Source: Plantago major (lineage: Eukaryota; Streptophyta; Magnoliopsida; Lamiales; Plantaginaceae). Taken from it: a stretch of DNA of 64,000 nt. The translations under genes were made by a program, and so were the position numbers. The stretch spans positions 50,991,401-51,055,400 of the forward strand of contig CM048844.1 of the NCBI GenBank assembly GCA_026545765.1, written 5' to 3'. Of the stretch, positions 19,039-30,586 are shown piece after piece (positions within the stretch are counted from its first letter, which is position 1; each line of letters begins with the position of its first letter). The notes under the pieces were generated by a model. It worked only from the letters and a program-made list of their open reading frames with translations. It ran no database searches and had not been told where the DNA came from.

Positions 19039-19921
19039 GTAAATGACTGGTTTAACTCTTACCTTGTGAAAAAAAAAAAAAATTTATACTTATCTTGTTA
19101 CCTTACAAGAATCTCTTTGTTACAGGCTGAGTTAGAAACGGAAAAACAAGAGGAAGCTGAAAAGCTTACCTCAGATACTGAAAAAGAGGTTCCTTCAACC
19201 TCAACTCTTGAGAAATCTGAGCCTGCATGTGTAAATAATTCTTAAAGAGAACTAATTTTTCAGTAAAAATGTTTGTATTCTCATTAATGATAAATGTTTC
19301 TAACAGGCTCCAACTGAGATGGAAGAAGATAAGGCAGAAATGCCAGAGACAAACCCAGAAACCAACAAGGTTTCTGAAGCACACATCACTGAGCTTTCAA
19401 AATTGAAGGTATATAAAAATCAGTGATAAGTACTCTTCATCCTGGGTTATCTTAAAACTTCTTCTAAATTATTCAATACTATCTACTTACAGGCTCAATC
19501 AGAAGTAGAAGTGCAAAGGGAAAAAGTTGCGACATCCCCTGCACCTATGGAAATTGATGAGGCATCAAGGCCTTCATCACAAGAAAAGATTCTAGAGACT
19601 GCACAAGTCTCTGAGAGACAAGTATCTGAGCCTCCATGGAGGTAATTGACCTCTCAGATATCTGACTTGTCACTTAAAGTTCTTCTTGATAAAATTTCCT
19701 AAGTATTGTGATAATGTTAATTCTCAGGTTCAAGAAAGAAAGGTTGATGAGGACCAGACTTCCAAGTCTCCACCTCACCACAAGATATCTGAGACACCAA
19801 TTGTCCCAGTAGAACAAGTATCTGAGCCTGATGTTCATACTCAGGTAACTCAGAAACTAAACTACATTTCTACTCAGATATCTACCAAAGTTTTGAAACT
19901 CACTCAAAACTCTTTCTTTCA
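19039..19921 (+). pseudogene. Extra gene of element 2: exon-like modules with short intron-like spacers
   Basis: Four coding modules of about 100-150 bases are separated by five AT-rich spacers of about 78-87 bases. Each spacer starts with a GTAA or GTAT word and ends in a pyrimidine run plus CAG before GCTCAA, GCTGAG, GCTCCA or GTTCAAG. That length matches minimal plant introns. Modules share the theme EVQREK...EIDEASRPSSQEK...ETAQVSERQVSEP. The same spacers occur in elements 1 and 5 and partly in element 4. Splicing is inferred, not shown. Confidence 0.55.
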
Positions 19922-21780
19922 GGCTCAAACAGATGCAAAGCAGGTTCCCATTGAAGAAACAAGGGACCTACTTCACTTCTTCAAAGCTCACACTTTGCCA
20001 AAGCACATTCAATGCTTCAAGAAATGGCAGAAGTTAAGGTGCTCTGATCTCTCTGAAATATTGAGAATAACTGATCAACCAACCAGACGGGCACGAGCTC
20101 TTGACCTGGAAACATATGTCCAAGCAATGTTCGCTACAGAACAACATACAGTTGCGACTCTACTACACAAGGACTTTTCCAGAGAAGTGGCGCATAGTTT
20201 GATACATGCCTTTGAACAGGCAGATGGTCAGACAAGATTACAGATGGCATTCAAGCCAGTTCTACCCCAGACTCTGCAATTCATACCTTCTGAACAAGAA
20301 GAAGTTAATGGGCAGAAGATCACTATCCCGGAAGTGATCAATCTTGTATCTGAAGATGATGAGGAGGAAGAAATGAATGAAAATTTCTTTGATGAACCTC
20401 CCACTGATCATCACCAAAAGGATGATAATGACAAAAAGGATGATGATGATGCTCCTGCACCAGGAACCGGAGGAATTTCACAGAGAAACAATGCCTCAGC
20501 TGCTGAAAAGCAAACTGAGAAGACTTCACAGAAATCTCCGTCTTCATCACCTCAGAAATCTACTCATCCATCTTCTCACCAACACGAACAAGTAGTTGAG
20601 CTTTCTGAAGAAACCAATCAGAAAATATTAAACACTCAGACCAGAAGTGCTCAACTCAGACAACTGTTGGAAGAAGAACAACAGCTCCATCTTCAACTGG
20701 AAGATCAAATAGCTCAATCCAGAGAAAGGCTTGATCAACTAGAAGATCAATACCTCAAAGAAATGAATGCTTACTCTGCGGTTAACGAGCTACGGGATGT
20801 CACGCGAGATCGCCAAAGAACTCGATACTGAAGAAGTATCTGAAGTCAAGCATGATGCTAAGGCTGCATCATCTTCGAAAGAAGTACCATCCTCCTCCCA
20901 GAAAGGAAAGAAACCAATCTCTGAGATGGTTGCTGGACTTGATACAATTGATGAAAATGTCCAAGAGGATGAAGATCACTGGGCTAATCCCTCAGATGAT
21001 GAAGAAGACAAGACTTTGGCAGGACACCGCCATGAACATCTAGCGGTTTCTCACTTAAAAAGAAAGTTGATTGCTCCTACAATCTTCAACAAACTGCCAA
21101 ACGTCCACTCTCAAGAGTACATGAGCAGGTACCAAGTACTAGCTACTCTGAATAAGGAGATGTCTTCACAAAACAAGGAAGTAATTGCCTCCCCTCCTCG
21201 AATGAGAAAGTTCACTGAGCTCATCACTCAGAGAACAACTAGCATGATCATTGCTCAGAAAGATCTGGGAATGACAAGGGACGATGATGTGTCTTTAGCT
21301 GAAAAAGCTTTTCAAGAGGCAAGTTACACTGCTGGAAAGGCAGAGGCCATCCTAGGGCCATTGGCAGAGCTCACTGATAAGGACAATGGACTTATCAAGC
21401 AAAATCACGAGCTCAAAGCCGAACTTCAGAAGTTGGTCACTGCCTACAACTATTTACAAGGGCATTTTGACTCTCTCTCTCAGATTCCTTTATGAGACTG
21501 AGTCAGCCAACAATGACTAAGGGGGAAAGAAAGTACAAATCTGGACCTCTAAGTCAGGGGGAATGGGAAGAAGGAGATGAAAACAAGAAGAAATTTGGAG
21601 TCTGTGCTCGAAAGGAAGAAGAAAACTTCCCACCACCACTCGTAATCCATGAATCCTCCTCAAGCCAAGCGCTTCCGGAGACCCATCAAGGAACCAAAAT
21701 GATAACAAGGGCCATGGCACGAAACCTCCAAGGAGTACCAAGGCTCCAAGGAGAAGACAAGTTAGAGGATTGATGAATCT
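19922..21780 (+). pseudogene. Extra gene of element 2: helical domain, coiled coil, central part
   Basis: It contains TLPKHIQCFKKWQKLRCSDL, RRARALDLETYVQAMF, an LPQTLQFIPSEQEEVNGQ block and the acidic DDDDAPAPGTGGI motif. Ser/Pro-rich repeats follow, then a coiled coil (QLRQLLEEEQQLHLQLEDQ) and the KGKKPISEMVAGLD block. A second helical part contains FTELITQRTTSMIIAQKDLGM and ITQR-like words. It matches 5313-7140 of element 1 and 61770-62900 of element 5. A coiled coil next to charged linkers suggests self-assembly or scaffolding, but this is inference. It is broken. Confidence 0.58.
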
Positions 21781-22698
21781 TCCAAGAAGAAGAAGAAGAA
21801 GGTCAAATCAAGTCCTGGGCAATGAAGAAATGCAAAGATCTCACAAGAATTGATCTTGATGATGATGAAGAGACGATGAAGATGAAGCTCCTCTTCGTAA
21901 AAAGGAAAATTGAAAGCCTAATCGAGCCCATAGTCAAAGCCACTAGCAGCTAAAACACCCTGGAAATACCAAGTCTATCCAGGTGGTAGTTCTTCAAGCA
22001 ACAACCCCAAAGAGAATTCAAGATGTAAAAGGAAAGATCGAGAGTGAGCAAAGACAAAGTCAACTTCCACTCAGGCCAGAAGAAGCCAAAATTGAGTATG
22101 TGAAGTACGACAATGATTCCTCTGTCTACAGGTGCATCCATCAGAAAAATGGCTATTGGATTCTGGAACTTAAGCATCTATTGGTAAATTCAAGATTTCC
22201 AGAACCAATCCATAAACAACTCATGGCATGGAGAAAGAATAAACCTACCTTGATCAACACCAATCACATCAAAGCATGGTTGGATTTTGAAGTTGTCAAG
22301 AGAACTGAAGCCATGAAGAAGGACCTCTCTGATGATTGTCCATATGGAAAGCCAGATGATGTACACAAAATTCTGAATATCACAGGAACAGGCACAAGAC
22401 CAAGACTTGTTGTGGAACCTATGAGTCGTTCTATCTGACAGAAGATCAATACAAGGGTGACATCAGATATCTGAAGATTATCTATGAATACTTCAAGCTT
22501 TCAGATATCAGAATAGAGCATGCCTGGAAGTGGGGAAAGTACCTATGGGTCAAGCATTTTGCCAAGAAAAATCCTACCAAAACCTATAAAGAGGTCTGTG
22601 GATTTGCCAGAGACACAGAGATGCTCGTCAGAACTCTTCTTTATGATTATTCTGATGACATCAAAAGGTTTGGAGATAGGAAATTTGCAAACTGATCC
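21781..22698 (+). pseudogene. Extra gene of element 2: C-terminal domain
   Basis: After a basic, acidic-patch linker, the C-terminal domain reads YRCIHQKNGYWILELKHLLV, HKQLMAWRKNKP, IKAWLDFEVVKR, DDCPYGKPDD and an aromatic WKWGKYLWVKHFAKK-type segment. It is nearly the same as in element 1 (4384-5000). Its conservation between copies argues that the protein was under selection while the family was active. The function is unknown. It is broken. Confidence 0.6.
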
Positions 22699-23082
22699 AT
22701 AGAAATTTTGTTGAAGACTTGAAGATTGAAGACTTGAAGACTAGTCTATTAGGATGTTTACTTGGAGCTTGGTTACTCCTGTTGTCCTAATTTACTATGT
22801 AGTTTTTTGTATTTTTGCTGACTGAGCTTAATTGTGTTATGTATTAAAGTTATCTGTAATCTATAGTTGCGACTTATCTGAAGAACTTACTCTCAGATAG
22901 TATTTTATAAAAGATAACTTGTCCGCAAAGATCACACCTTGTGATTTGGTTGATGTCTACTTTCTGCACTTAATTATATGATTTGAAAGATCTCAAGAAA
23001 TGATTAAGTGGTAGATTGTTTCCTCATCTAGATTTGTAATAGGGAAGATAGTCATCGTTGACTGATCAAAATGGGGGAGATT
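22699..23082 (+). other. 3' noncoding end and polypurine tract, element 2
   Basis: No gene. The stretch ends in AAAATGGGGGAGATT (23068-23082) directly before the LTR. This polypurine tract is of the kind known in Sireviruses. The upstream 350 bases are conserved in elements 1 and 4. Confidence 0.88.
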
Positions 23083-24778
23083 TGTTAGATATTTTGTTAG
23101 AATATCTGTTTAGATTTTGTTCAGCAACATGATGACTTATCTTAGTCTCAGAAAGGTGATTAGTACTCTTGGTTCTCTTGAACATTGTAAAAGAGGAAAC
23201 CCACTAAGTATGATAGTCTAGCTAATCTTGTATAGGATGTTAGGTCTCAAAATGTAATTTTTATTTTATGAAGAGAAGACCAAGAAGAAGACATCCAAGC
23301 AGAAAGCTCAACAAGAACTGAAGACTTGAAGAAAACTGCACAAGATTACTGAATATGTTGTTCAGATATCTTAGCCAGATATCTTGTAGACACGAACAGT
23401 TTCAAACAAAGTGTGTCACAAGAGATATCTGAGAAATGAGATACATATCTGAAGACAAGGAAAGTGTCCACAGATATCTGTTCTCAGATACCTTGAGCGT
23501 TAAAACACGTTTCTGAAAAGAAACAAGGTTGTTTCAATCAATACAAGTGGTATCTGAAGAGTGAAGATAAGGACGTGCAAAGAATCAGACAACAAGTCTA
23601 GTCTCTGATACAATGCATAGTTCCGTTGACACTACAGGACAAAAAGTATAGTACAATGCATTTAATGCACGGACAGAGATGTCTGAGTAAAAGCAACGGC
23701 AACTTCTGAGAAGAAGACAAAACTTGCTACAGTACTATACACACAGATATCGATAGTTTGAATTTGAGCCTAACGGATACTATTCAAACGGCACTCAAAT
23801 CCATCTATAAATATCAACACTTAGACAGCTTGAGAGATACACACGACACATTGCATACGCTGAAACATAGAACTCTGAACATCCTACTCTCTCAAAGCAA
23901 CTTACTTATTATCAAAGCTTTCTGTTGTGACTAAAGCTTGTGATCTTGAGTAAACATTGAAGTTCTAAGTGTCCTGATCCTAAACAAGCAAAGCTATCTG
24001 TGAAGGAGTTGAATCAAAAGATCAACTATCTGAGATTCATTCTCTTGAACAGATTTCATAAGACTTGGGTCAGTAAAATCGAACTAGATACCATACGCTG
24101 TAAAGTGTATTAAGTAACTAAGTTCACAGAGCTATCTGAATAACTGAAAAGTTATTAAGACGCTCATCTGACAACTCAAACCGAAACCAACACCGAAACC
24201 GACGTGGAGTACAGGAAGTACTTAATTTATAAAATCAGGGAATAACTCCAAGGTTACCGGAGTATAGGAAGTACTTGATTTGGGAAACTAAGGAATAACT
24301 CCAAAGTTTTTGAGTATAGGAAGTACTTAGCTTGGGAAGCTAGGGAACAACTCAAAGGTTTCTGAGTATAGGAAGTACTTGGCGGAAGAAGCTAGGGAAC
24401 AACTCAGGGGAACATTTGGTTGGGAACCAATTGTTCAGAATCTTAGAATAGGATTTTTGTAAGGTTATCTCAATTATCTGTTCTAGTGAATTCTAGGTCT
24501 CTGATAGACCGAAGTGGATTAGTTGGAGGATTACGCCACCTCCAGATACCACTATACTTGCTGTGTCATTTACATTTCTGTATTTATACTTCAGCAACAC
24601 ACACACACTTATTAACTGTTTATACACTTATCTACATTAAGTCTTCTGCACTCTGATTCTAAGTATCAGATATCCATTGAGATATCTGAGAAACATTTGT
24701 TATCGACAAAAGTTTTAAAAGACTATTCACCCCCCCCCCCCCCCCTAGTCTTTTACTTTGCCGTTATCTGGACCAACA
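23083..24778 (+). repeat. 3' LTR of copia element 2
   Basis: 1696 bases from TGTTAGATATTT to GGACCAACA, about 98-99% the same as 8611-10299. The C tract here has 16 C (24730-24745) against 10 in the 5' LTR, so the tract changes faster than the rest of the LTR. Confidence 0.95.
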
Positions 24779-24783
24779 AGATA
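24779..24783 (+). repeat. Target site duplication, right copy (AGATA)
   Basis: Matches 8606-8610. Joining the flanks gives the sequence seen uninterrupted in element 3 at about 36620-36640, which confirms the insertion site. Confidence 0.92.
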
Positions 24784-25716
24784 CCTCATCAGTTTTTCAT
24801 TTCTTGGAACCTTTCTGAGATGCAGTAACCTTTTTCATCATGTTTGTATACTCATATTTGTAGAGTAGGTTACTATTGGCAATGTCTGCCATCTCTCTGA
24901 GCTCAATGCCAAGGCACTCCAGTAAGTAGCAAATCTTCAGTCCATAGCTTATTGTGGCTTTTGGCTCAGCAAGGCCCTTAACGATTTTAGGCTCAAAGCC
25001 TTGTATCTTCTTCACAAATTTCATGAAGGCGAACTTCCCCAAATTAAAAGGGTTTTCCAGCCTTTTGTCTTGTTGATTCAACAAGAACATCATCATCCAG
25101 CGTTCTTGGCTTATCTGGTCAGCACCTCTTGTAGACCATTAAAGCATCTATGAAGGACACATGCCAACAAATGTCTGGTCCTTATGTCAGCAAGCTTAAA
25201 GTCGATGGGTGTGTCTGGCTTGTCAAGACCACACACATCACTGTATAGTTGCTTCAAACCTTCAAGGAGATATTCATCCTTGGTGTCAATTTTAAAATCC
25301 TTTCCAAGAGTTTGAAGTTCAAACAACTCACAGAAAGTTGTTTCGTCCAACAGGATTTCTTGTCCTTGGAGTTTGGTCTTGATAGACACTGTCTCAGTGC
25401 CTTCAGAGACTTTGGAGATAATCGTGGAGTTATTGTAAAACTCCAGGACATCTAGTGAAGAAACTCCACTGGGAAGAGCAGATAGAAATCCCTTGATTTG
25501 TGCCTTTTCAAGCATATCAAGTACCAACTTTCTGTCAGTCTGGTTTTCTATTGCAGCTACCAGGTATTCCTCAATGATGTGATTTGAAGTCCAATGATCA
25601 GGATTGAACTCTCCAATCAACCGATTGTTTGTTATAACCAGCACTGGTGCTTGCTTTTCAGCAGTACCAGATGTAGTAGCTTGGGATTTCTGAGTAAAAG
25701 CACGTTCGGGAGCCAT
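24784..25716 (-). pseudogene. Extra gene of element 1: N-terminal domain
   Basis: The minus-strand start codon is at 25714-25716 (MAPERAFTQKSQ). It carries NNRLIGEFNPDHW, VEEYL-like IIEEYL, a DVLEFYNN block, GQEILLDETTFCELFE and NPFNLGKFAFMKFVKKIQGFEPK, as in element 2. This is the first half of the gene whose other half lies at 4384-8605, separated by the insertion of element 2. It is broken. Confidence 0.6.
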
Positions 25717-25849
25717 CTCTTTAAATAGTGAAGTTTTTGAAAAACGAGAAGTGATTAAGGTAGGAAATTAATGATTCTTTGCAAAAAAACTAAGAGGAAA
25801 TCAGTAGTTGCAGAGAAAATTGCATAGAGATTTGAGAGAATTTTACAGT

Positions 25850-25915
25850 TTTTGTGCAAGAGCAAATGTACGATTAGGCGAAACTGATTTCTTTTGCCAA
25901 AATCCTATATATATA
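25850..25915 (-). promoter_or_regulatory. TATA box and leader stem before the extra gene, element 1
   Basis: On the minus strand a TATATATAGGATTTTGGC box (TATA at about 25906-25914) is followed by TTTGCC-type inverted words and lies about 190 bases before the ATG. It matches elements 2, 3 and 4 in sequence and spacing. Confidence 0.58.
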
Positions 25916-26335
25916 GCAGTGTAATTCCAACAGGCAAAAATACACAAATTAATTTTGTGCATTTGTATCTGTGTACGTGTAGTAAGGCGTGGGTAAAATT
26001 CAGTTTGCATTAAATACTTAGTGGGCCACGTTTGAGTTTTACAGTCCACTATTTTACAGAAAATTAATCTCGACCTTTAAAATGGAACGCCCATTTCATC
26101 AATGGTTGGGATTGCTTTTATAGCAATGATCACAATCAACCCATGTGATTGTGCCCAATTAATGAATTTTGGCGATTAGCTATATGAATCACATTTCTTC
26201 TGTGTGAATAAGGACATTTTTGTATCTGAGTCTATCTCACACTCAGTATCAGTTCATGTTTTACACAAAGATAGAAATAATACAAATTTCAAGAGAGTAG
26301 TTGATTGCAGACAGTTGTACTATTCTCTTTTGTGT
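25916..26335 (-). other. Noncoding spacer, element 1
   Basis: No gene. It is homologous to 16561-16955 in element 2 and conserved with 37870-38225. It probably forms the upstream part of the extra-gene regulatory region. Confidence 0.45.
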
Positions 26336-26675
26336 TCCTCCTCACTGAGTGATCTAGATATCTGAGTACCTGTCTCAGAAATCTTCAAATAGCCATTTTA
26401 CCCTTTACTTTTGATATCTGAGTACCCGTCTCAGATACTTGTTTGCCAAGTGTTTCACCTTTTGCCTTTGATATTCTGGATTCCTGTTCCAGATATCTTA
26501 TCTCTCCTTTTTCCCTTCTTAATCATATTGAGTTCCTGTCTCACTCACATTCTTAGCTTCTTTTAGTATATGAGTTCCCGTCTAAGATACCCCTTTTTTT
26601 TTCTTGAATATATAGATGCCTGATTCAGATATATTTCTCCTTTCTGAATCCTCATCTCAGAGATTAGAACTTTTC
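26336..26675 (-). promoter_or_regulatory. Post-pol hairpin chain, element 1
   Basis: About seven inverted repeats read on the minus strand with ACGGGTA- or ACAGGAA-type loops: CTGAG/CTCAG (26360 and 26415 areas), CTGGA/TCCAG (26475 area), TGAG/CTCA (26530 area) and further weaker ones. The order and spacing resemble those in element 3. Confidence 0.62.
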
Positions 26676-28130
26676 AGTTCCTTCGGTAGCTCCATCAACC
26701 CAAGACTATGTCTCAAGGTTAAGAACCTGCTTTTTTGCAAAGGCTTTGTAAAGATATCTGCAAGTTAGTCTTCAGTACCAATCTTGAGTATCTCTATATT
26801 GCCTTTTTCAATATGGTCTCTAATGAAGTGGTGTCTAACATCAATGTGCTTTGTTCTTGCATGAAACTTAGGATTCTAAGTTATGGCAATAGCACTTGTG
26901 TTGTCACAGAAAATCGGAGTTTTCTCTTCACTAACCTCATAGTCTCTGAGTTGTTATTGTAGCCACAATATCTGTGAAGCATAACACCCAGCAGTAATAT
27001 ATTCAGCCTCTGTGGTAGATGTGGCAATTGAGTTTTGTTTCTTGCTGAACCATGATATTAATCTGGCACCAAGAAATTGACAAGTTCCTGAGGTGCTTTT
27101 TCTATCAAGCAATGATCCAGGATAGTCAGCATCAGAATAGGCAAGTAAACTCAATCCACTGTCTTTTGGATACCACAATTCAACTTCTACAGTACCCTTT
27201 ACATACCTTAATATTTTCATAGCAATGTTGTAGTGTGATTGCATTGGATTTGTCTGAAATCTAGCACACACTCCAACTGCATATTGAATATCAGGTCTAC
27301 TTGCAGTAAGGTACAGTAGAGACCCAATAAATTTCCTATACTTGTGTTCTTCAATACTCTTGTCAGATTCAGTATAGGTCATTTTGGTTCCAATGCTCAT
27401 AGGTATCTTAGCATTCTTTTCAGAAGGCTTTAGATTAAACTTGTTGAGCATGTCCTTTGCATACTTTCTTTGACTAATGAATATTCCATCATTAAGTTCC
27501 TCGACTTGCAATCCTAGGAAGTAGTTTAATTCTCCCATCATGCTCATCTCAAATTTACTTTTCATGAGCTCAGCAAAGTCTTCACAAAGTTGCTTGTCTT
27601 TAGATCCAAATATAATGTCATCAACATATACTTGGACTAGAAGTAATTTCCCTCCATGGTTCAAAGTAAAGAGTGTTTTATCAACATCTCCTTTCTTGAA
27701 GCCACTTTCCAGCAAGTATTTGGCTAAAGTATCATACCATGCTCTCGGTGCCTGTTTCAGTCCATACAGAGCTTTCTAAATCTTATAAACCATTCTACTT
27801 TATGAATGCACTTTTAACAACCATAGACTTCTTCAGAAGTTCAACGTTTAGGAATGCACTTTTAACAACCATCTGATAAACTTTAAAGTCATTATGAGCT
27901 GGAAAGGCTAGAAATAGTCTAATTGCGTCCAATCTTGCAACTGGAGCATATGACTCATCAAAATCTAGTCCTTCTGTATGGGTGAATCGCTTGGCAACCA
28001 ACCTTGATTTGTTTCTGGTTATTTCATCAGACTCATTCATTTTATTTCTGAAAATCCACTTGGTTACAATTACAGATATTCCGTTAACAAATGGAACTAG
28101 TTTCCAAACTTTGTTTCTCTCAAATTGATC
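26676..28130 (-). pseudogene. Reverse transcriptase and RNase H region of element 1
   Basis: The minus strand codes for RT blocks ([47 protein letters not shown]) and then RNase H (YSDADYPGSLLDRKSTSGTC, LISWFSKKQNSIATSTTEAEYI). Sequence and order match element 2. The RNase H end is followed by the hairpin chain. It is broken. Confidence 0.88.
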
Positions 28131-29815
28131 CAACTCTTCTTGCATTGCAGAGATCCAATCTTGATCCTTCAATGCTTCTTCTATAGTTTTAGGTTCAATT
28201 TTTGAGATGAAACATCCATAAAGAGAGTCAGCAATTGCTCTCCTAGTTCTAACTCCTTGGTCTAAAGAACCGATCACATCCTTGGCAGGATGATTTCTTA
28301 TCCATTTCATAATGGGTTTTGAATTATTAGGATCAATATCATTTTGATCTGAATGTGAATCAATATGATCTTGGTAGGATACTTGTGCAGTATCTGAGAT
28401 ATCTGAATCTCTGATTTCTTCCTCATCACTCTCGTAAGTTATGAATTGAGAGATGTTGGTTACCTCGTCAGCCATTAGGCAAGGCTCAATGTTGGAGCAA
28501 TCTGGATAGATCTCCTCAGCAACCCCGCATAATTCCCTTTTCTTTTGACCGAAGTCAACTAATTCATGAGTGATGCCACATAATTCTGGAGAAGGTAATT
28601 TGGTATCATCTGAGTCTTCTTCCTCAGATTCTGACTCAATATCAAGAGCATCCAGTTGGATTTGAATATTTTTCCTTTCTTCAGTGAGCATAGCTCTGTG
28701 ACTTCTCTTGAAGTTTCTTCTATCTTTCTTGTCACCTGTCTTTAGCTTGTTGAAAACAGGGCAATCTCTTTTAAAATGACCAGGTTTTTGACAATAGAAA
28801 CAGATATCGTTTCCAATTTCTGCTTCCTCAGTACTAGATGCTTGCTGAGCCGGCTTGTTTAGCGAGCTTGACAGCTGCATATTTTTGTACTGGTGATAAT
28901 TTGAGCCTAGATGCTTTTTCAGCTTCTCTTTGGCTTTTCTTCTCTCAATCTCCCGACTGACATATTTTCTCATTTTCTTTACAGCAAGAGCATCTTCCTC
29001 AGTCATTTCATTGGTATCCTTCTTTTTAGAAGTACCTTGTGTTACTAAAGTAACATTGTGAACTTTCTCAGCAATTGTCTGTTCTCTTTGAGTAGTTTCA
29101 TAGTTGACAGTAGCTAAGTGGGAAAAGAGTTCTACTGGAGTGATATTTGGCATTCCTTGGTTGAAATAAAAATACTGAGTGTGTTCCCAGTTTTGATTCA
29201 AACTTCTCACGATAGTCTTAACCTTTTCAGAGTTAGAGTATCTCTCACTTTCACCAAGTGCAGCCATTTCACTCATCAATGTTGTGAACCGGAAATTTAG
29301 TTCTTCAAGAGTCTCTGTGGGACCTTGTTTAAAGTTTTGGAATTTGAGCTTCAAAACTTCGAACTTATTTTCCTTTGTTTTCTCAGTGCCGGCACAGATT
29401 TTCTCAATCAGTTGCCAGGCCAGTTTCGCCGTTTTTGAACCCCACAGTTTACACTATATGTGCTGTGGAGTGGAACGTATGATGATATTGCGAGCCTGAT
29501 CATCCAGTCGATTTCTCTTGGCATCTTCCGATGTCCAGAGCTCTCTGGGCTTTGGCTCGTAAATAACTTGACCAGTAGGTCTTCTAATGGTTGAAGCACC
29601 TGTTTGTGAGGAACCACCACTTGGTTCTTGATCAGTGGGAACTCTATCTCAACCATTAGAAACCTCCATGACCTGCTTGAGTTGTTGAATGACTATGGGG
29701 CCATTCTTTATAACTTCGATCATTTCATCACAGATGGCTTCTAGGTGGAGCATCATGTTGTTCTTCCATTTCTCATAATTCTCTGGCTTGAGAATTGGAG
29801 CGTCACGTAAAGACA
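28131..29815 (-). pseudogene. gag: gag and linker region of element 1
   Basis: Minus-strand gag with LKLKFQNFKQGPTETLEEL, the zinc knuckle CFYCQKPGHFKRDCPVFNK (about 28745-28805), an acidic linker, and a short stretch joined to the pre-RT block KPIMKWIRNHPAKDVIGSLDQG. Protease and integrase cores are not recognisable between them. It is broken. Confidence 0.8.
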
Positions 29816-29914
29816 TCTTGCAGCAAACACACTAAACAGACAAATCAAGTGTAGGTGAAAAGCAGTTAGTGGGCACTTATCTGGGATCCAGGTTCAGTGT
29901 AGAAGGCTTGGGAA

Positions 29915-29932
29915 CCTCCTGCTCTGATACCA
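29915..29932 (-). other. Primer binding site, element 1
   Basis: The minus strand reads TGGTATCAGAGCAGGAGG two bases from the LTR. This is an exact TGGTATCAGAGC, the initiator methionine tRNA type. Confidence 0.88.
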
Positions 29933-29934
29933 CT

Positions 29935-30586
29935 TGTTGGTCCAGATAACGGCAAAGGGAAAAGACTGGGGGGGGGGGGTGAATAGTCTTTTATAACTTT
30001 TGTCGATAAACATAATTTCTCAGATATCTGTGAAGATATCTGATACTTAATTTTCAGAGAGAGGAAGACTTTTCTATGATAAGTGCACGTGCTCAGCAAG
30101 ATATGTGTAAATACTCAGCAAGATATGTGTAAATACTCAGCAAGGTAAATAAAGCAAGTAATAAATTGCAGAAAGTAAATAACACTGATCTTTATAGTGG
30201 TATCTGAAGGTGGCGTAATCCTTCAACTATTCCACTTCGGCCTTTCTCAGACCTAGAATCCACTAAGACAGATAATTGAGTTCACCTTACAAATATCTTC
30301 TCTCGATTCCTAAATACACTAGGTTCCCAACCAAGTGTTCCCCCTGAGTTATTCCCCAGCTTTCTCAGCCAAGTACTTCCTATACTCAGAAACCTTTGAG
30401 CTATTCCTTAGTTTCCCAAACTAAGTACTTCCTATGCTCAGTAACCTTGGAGTTATTATTTCCCAAACTAAGTACTTCCTGTACTCCACGCCGTTTAAGG
30501 TGTTGGTTAAGGTAGTTTGTCAGATTTGGTAGCTTAATAACTTTTTCAGTTATGTAATACTACCTTCTTGAACAAGAGTCACTTAA
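29935..30586 (-). repeat. 5' LTR part of element 1
   Basis: Matches 2396-3035 of the 3' LTR within a few percent. It includes a 12-base G run at 29968-29979 and a private 22-bp tandem duplication (30099-30120 and 30121-30142). It stops where the gypsy LTR begins; the rest of this LTR is not seen in the window. Confidence 0.9.

Larger units (their letters stand above)
8611..24778 (+). mobile_element. Copia element 2 (Sirevirus-like), both LTRs, 16.2 kb
   Basis: A plus-strand Ty1/copia element with LTRs at 8611-10299 and 23083-24778, a primer site, gag, protease, integrase, reverse transcriptase, RNase H, hairpin chain, promoter-like box, extra gene and polypurine tract, in that order. It lies in element 1 with a 5-bp duplication. 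At about 16.2 kb it is large for a copia element, mostly because of the post-pol gene. It keeps every part but is broken, with about ten breaks in gag-pol and several more in the extra gene. The LTRs differ at about two dozen sites by eye (about 1.4%), which suggests roughly half a million years at a generic plant rate. Confidence 0.95.
2396..30586 (-). mobile_element. Copia element 1 (Sirevirus-like), split by element 2
   Basis: A minus-strand Ty1/copia element. Its 3' LTR is at 2396-4000 and the remaining part of its 5' LTR at 29935-30586. Its interior is interrupted by element 2 (8611-24778). The order on its own strand is 5' LTR, primer site, gag, reverse transcriptase, RNase H, hairpin chain, promoter-like box, extra gene, polypurine tract, 3' LTR. 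A clear protease-integrase core is not seen. It is broken, with roughly ten or more breaks. The two LTRs differ by a few percent where both can be compared, so it is older than element 2. A gypsy element begins inside its 5' LTR. Confidence 0.9.

Noticed and set aside
17161-22698. Post-pol gene as a true retroviral envelope
   Set aside because: I see no signal peptide, no hydrophobic fusion or membrane segment and no Cys pattern; only its position matches env-like genes.
17161-22698. Post-pol gene as a host gene unrelated to the elements
   Set aside because: It lies between RNase H and the polypurine tract in several copies, always with the same hairpins and promoter-like box.
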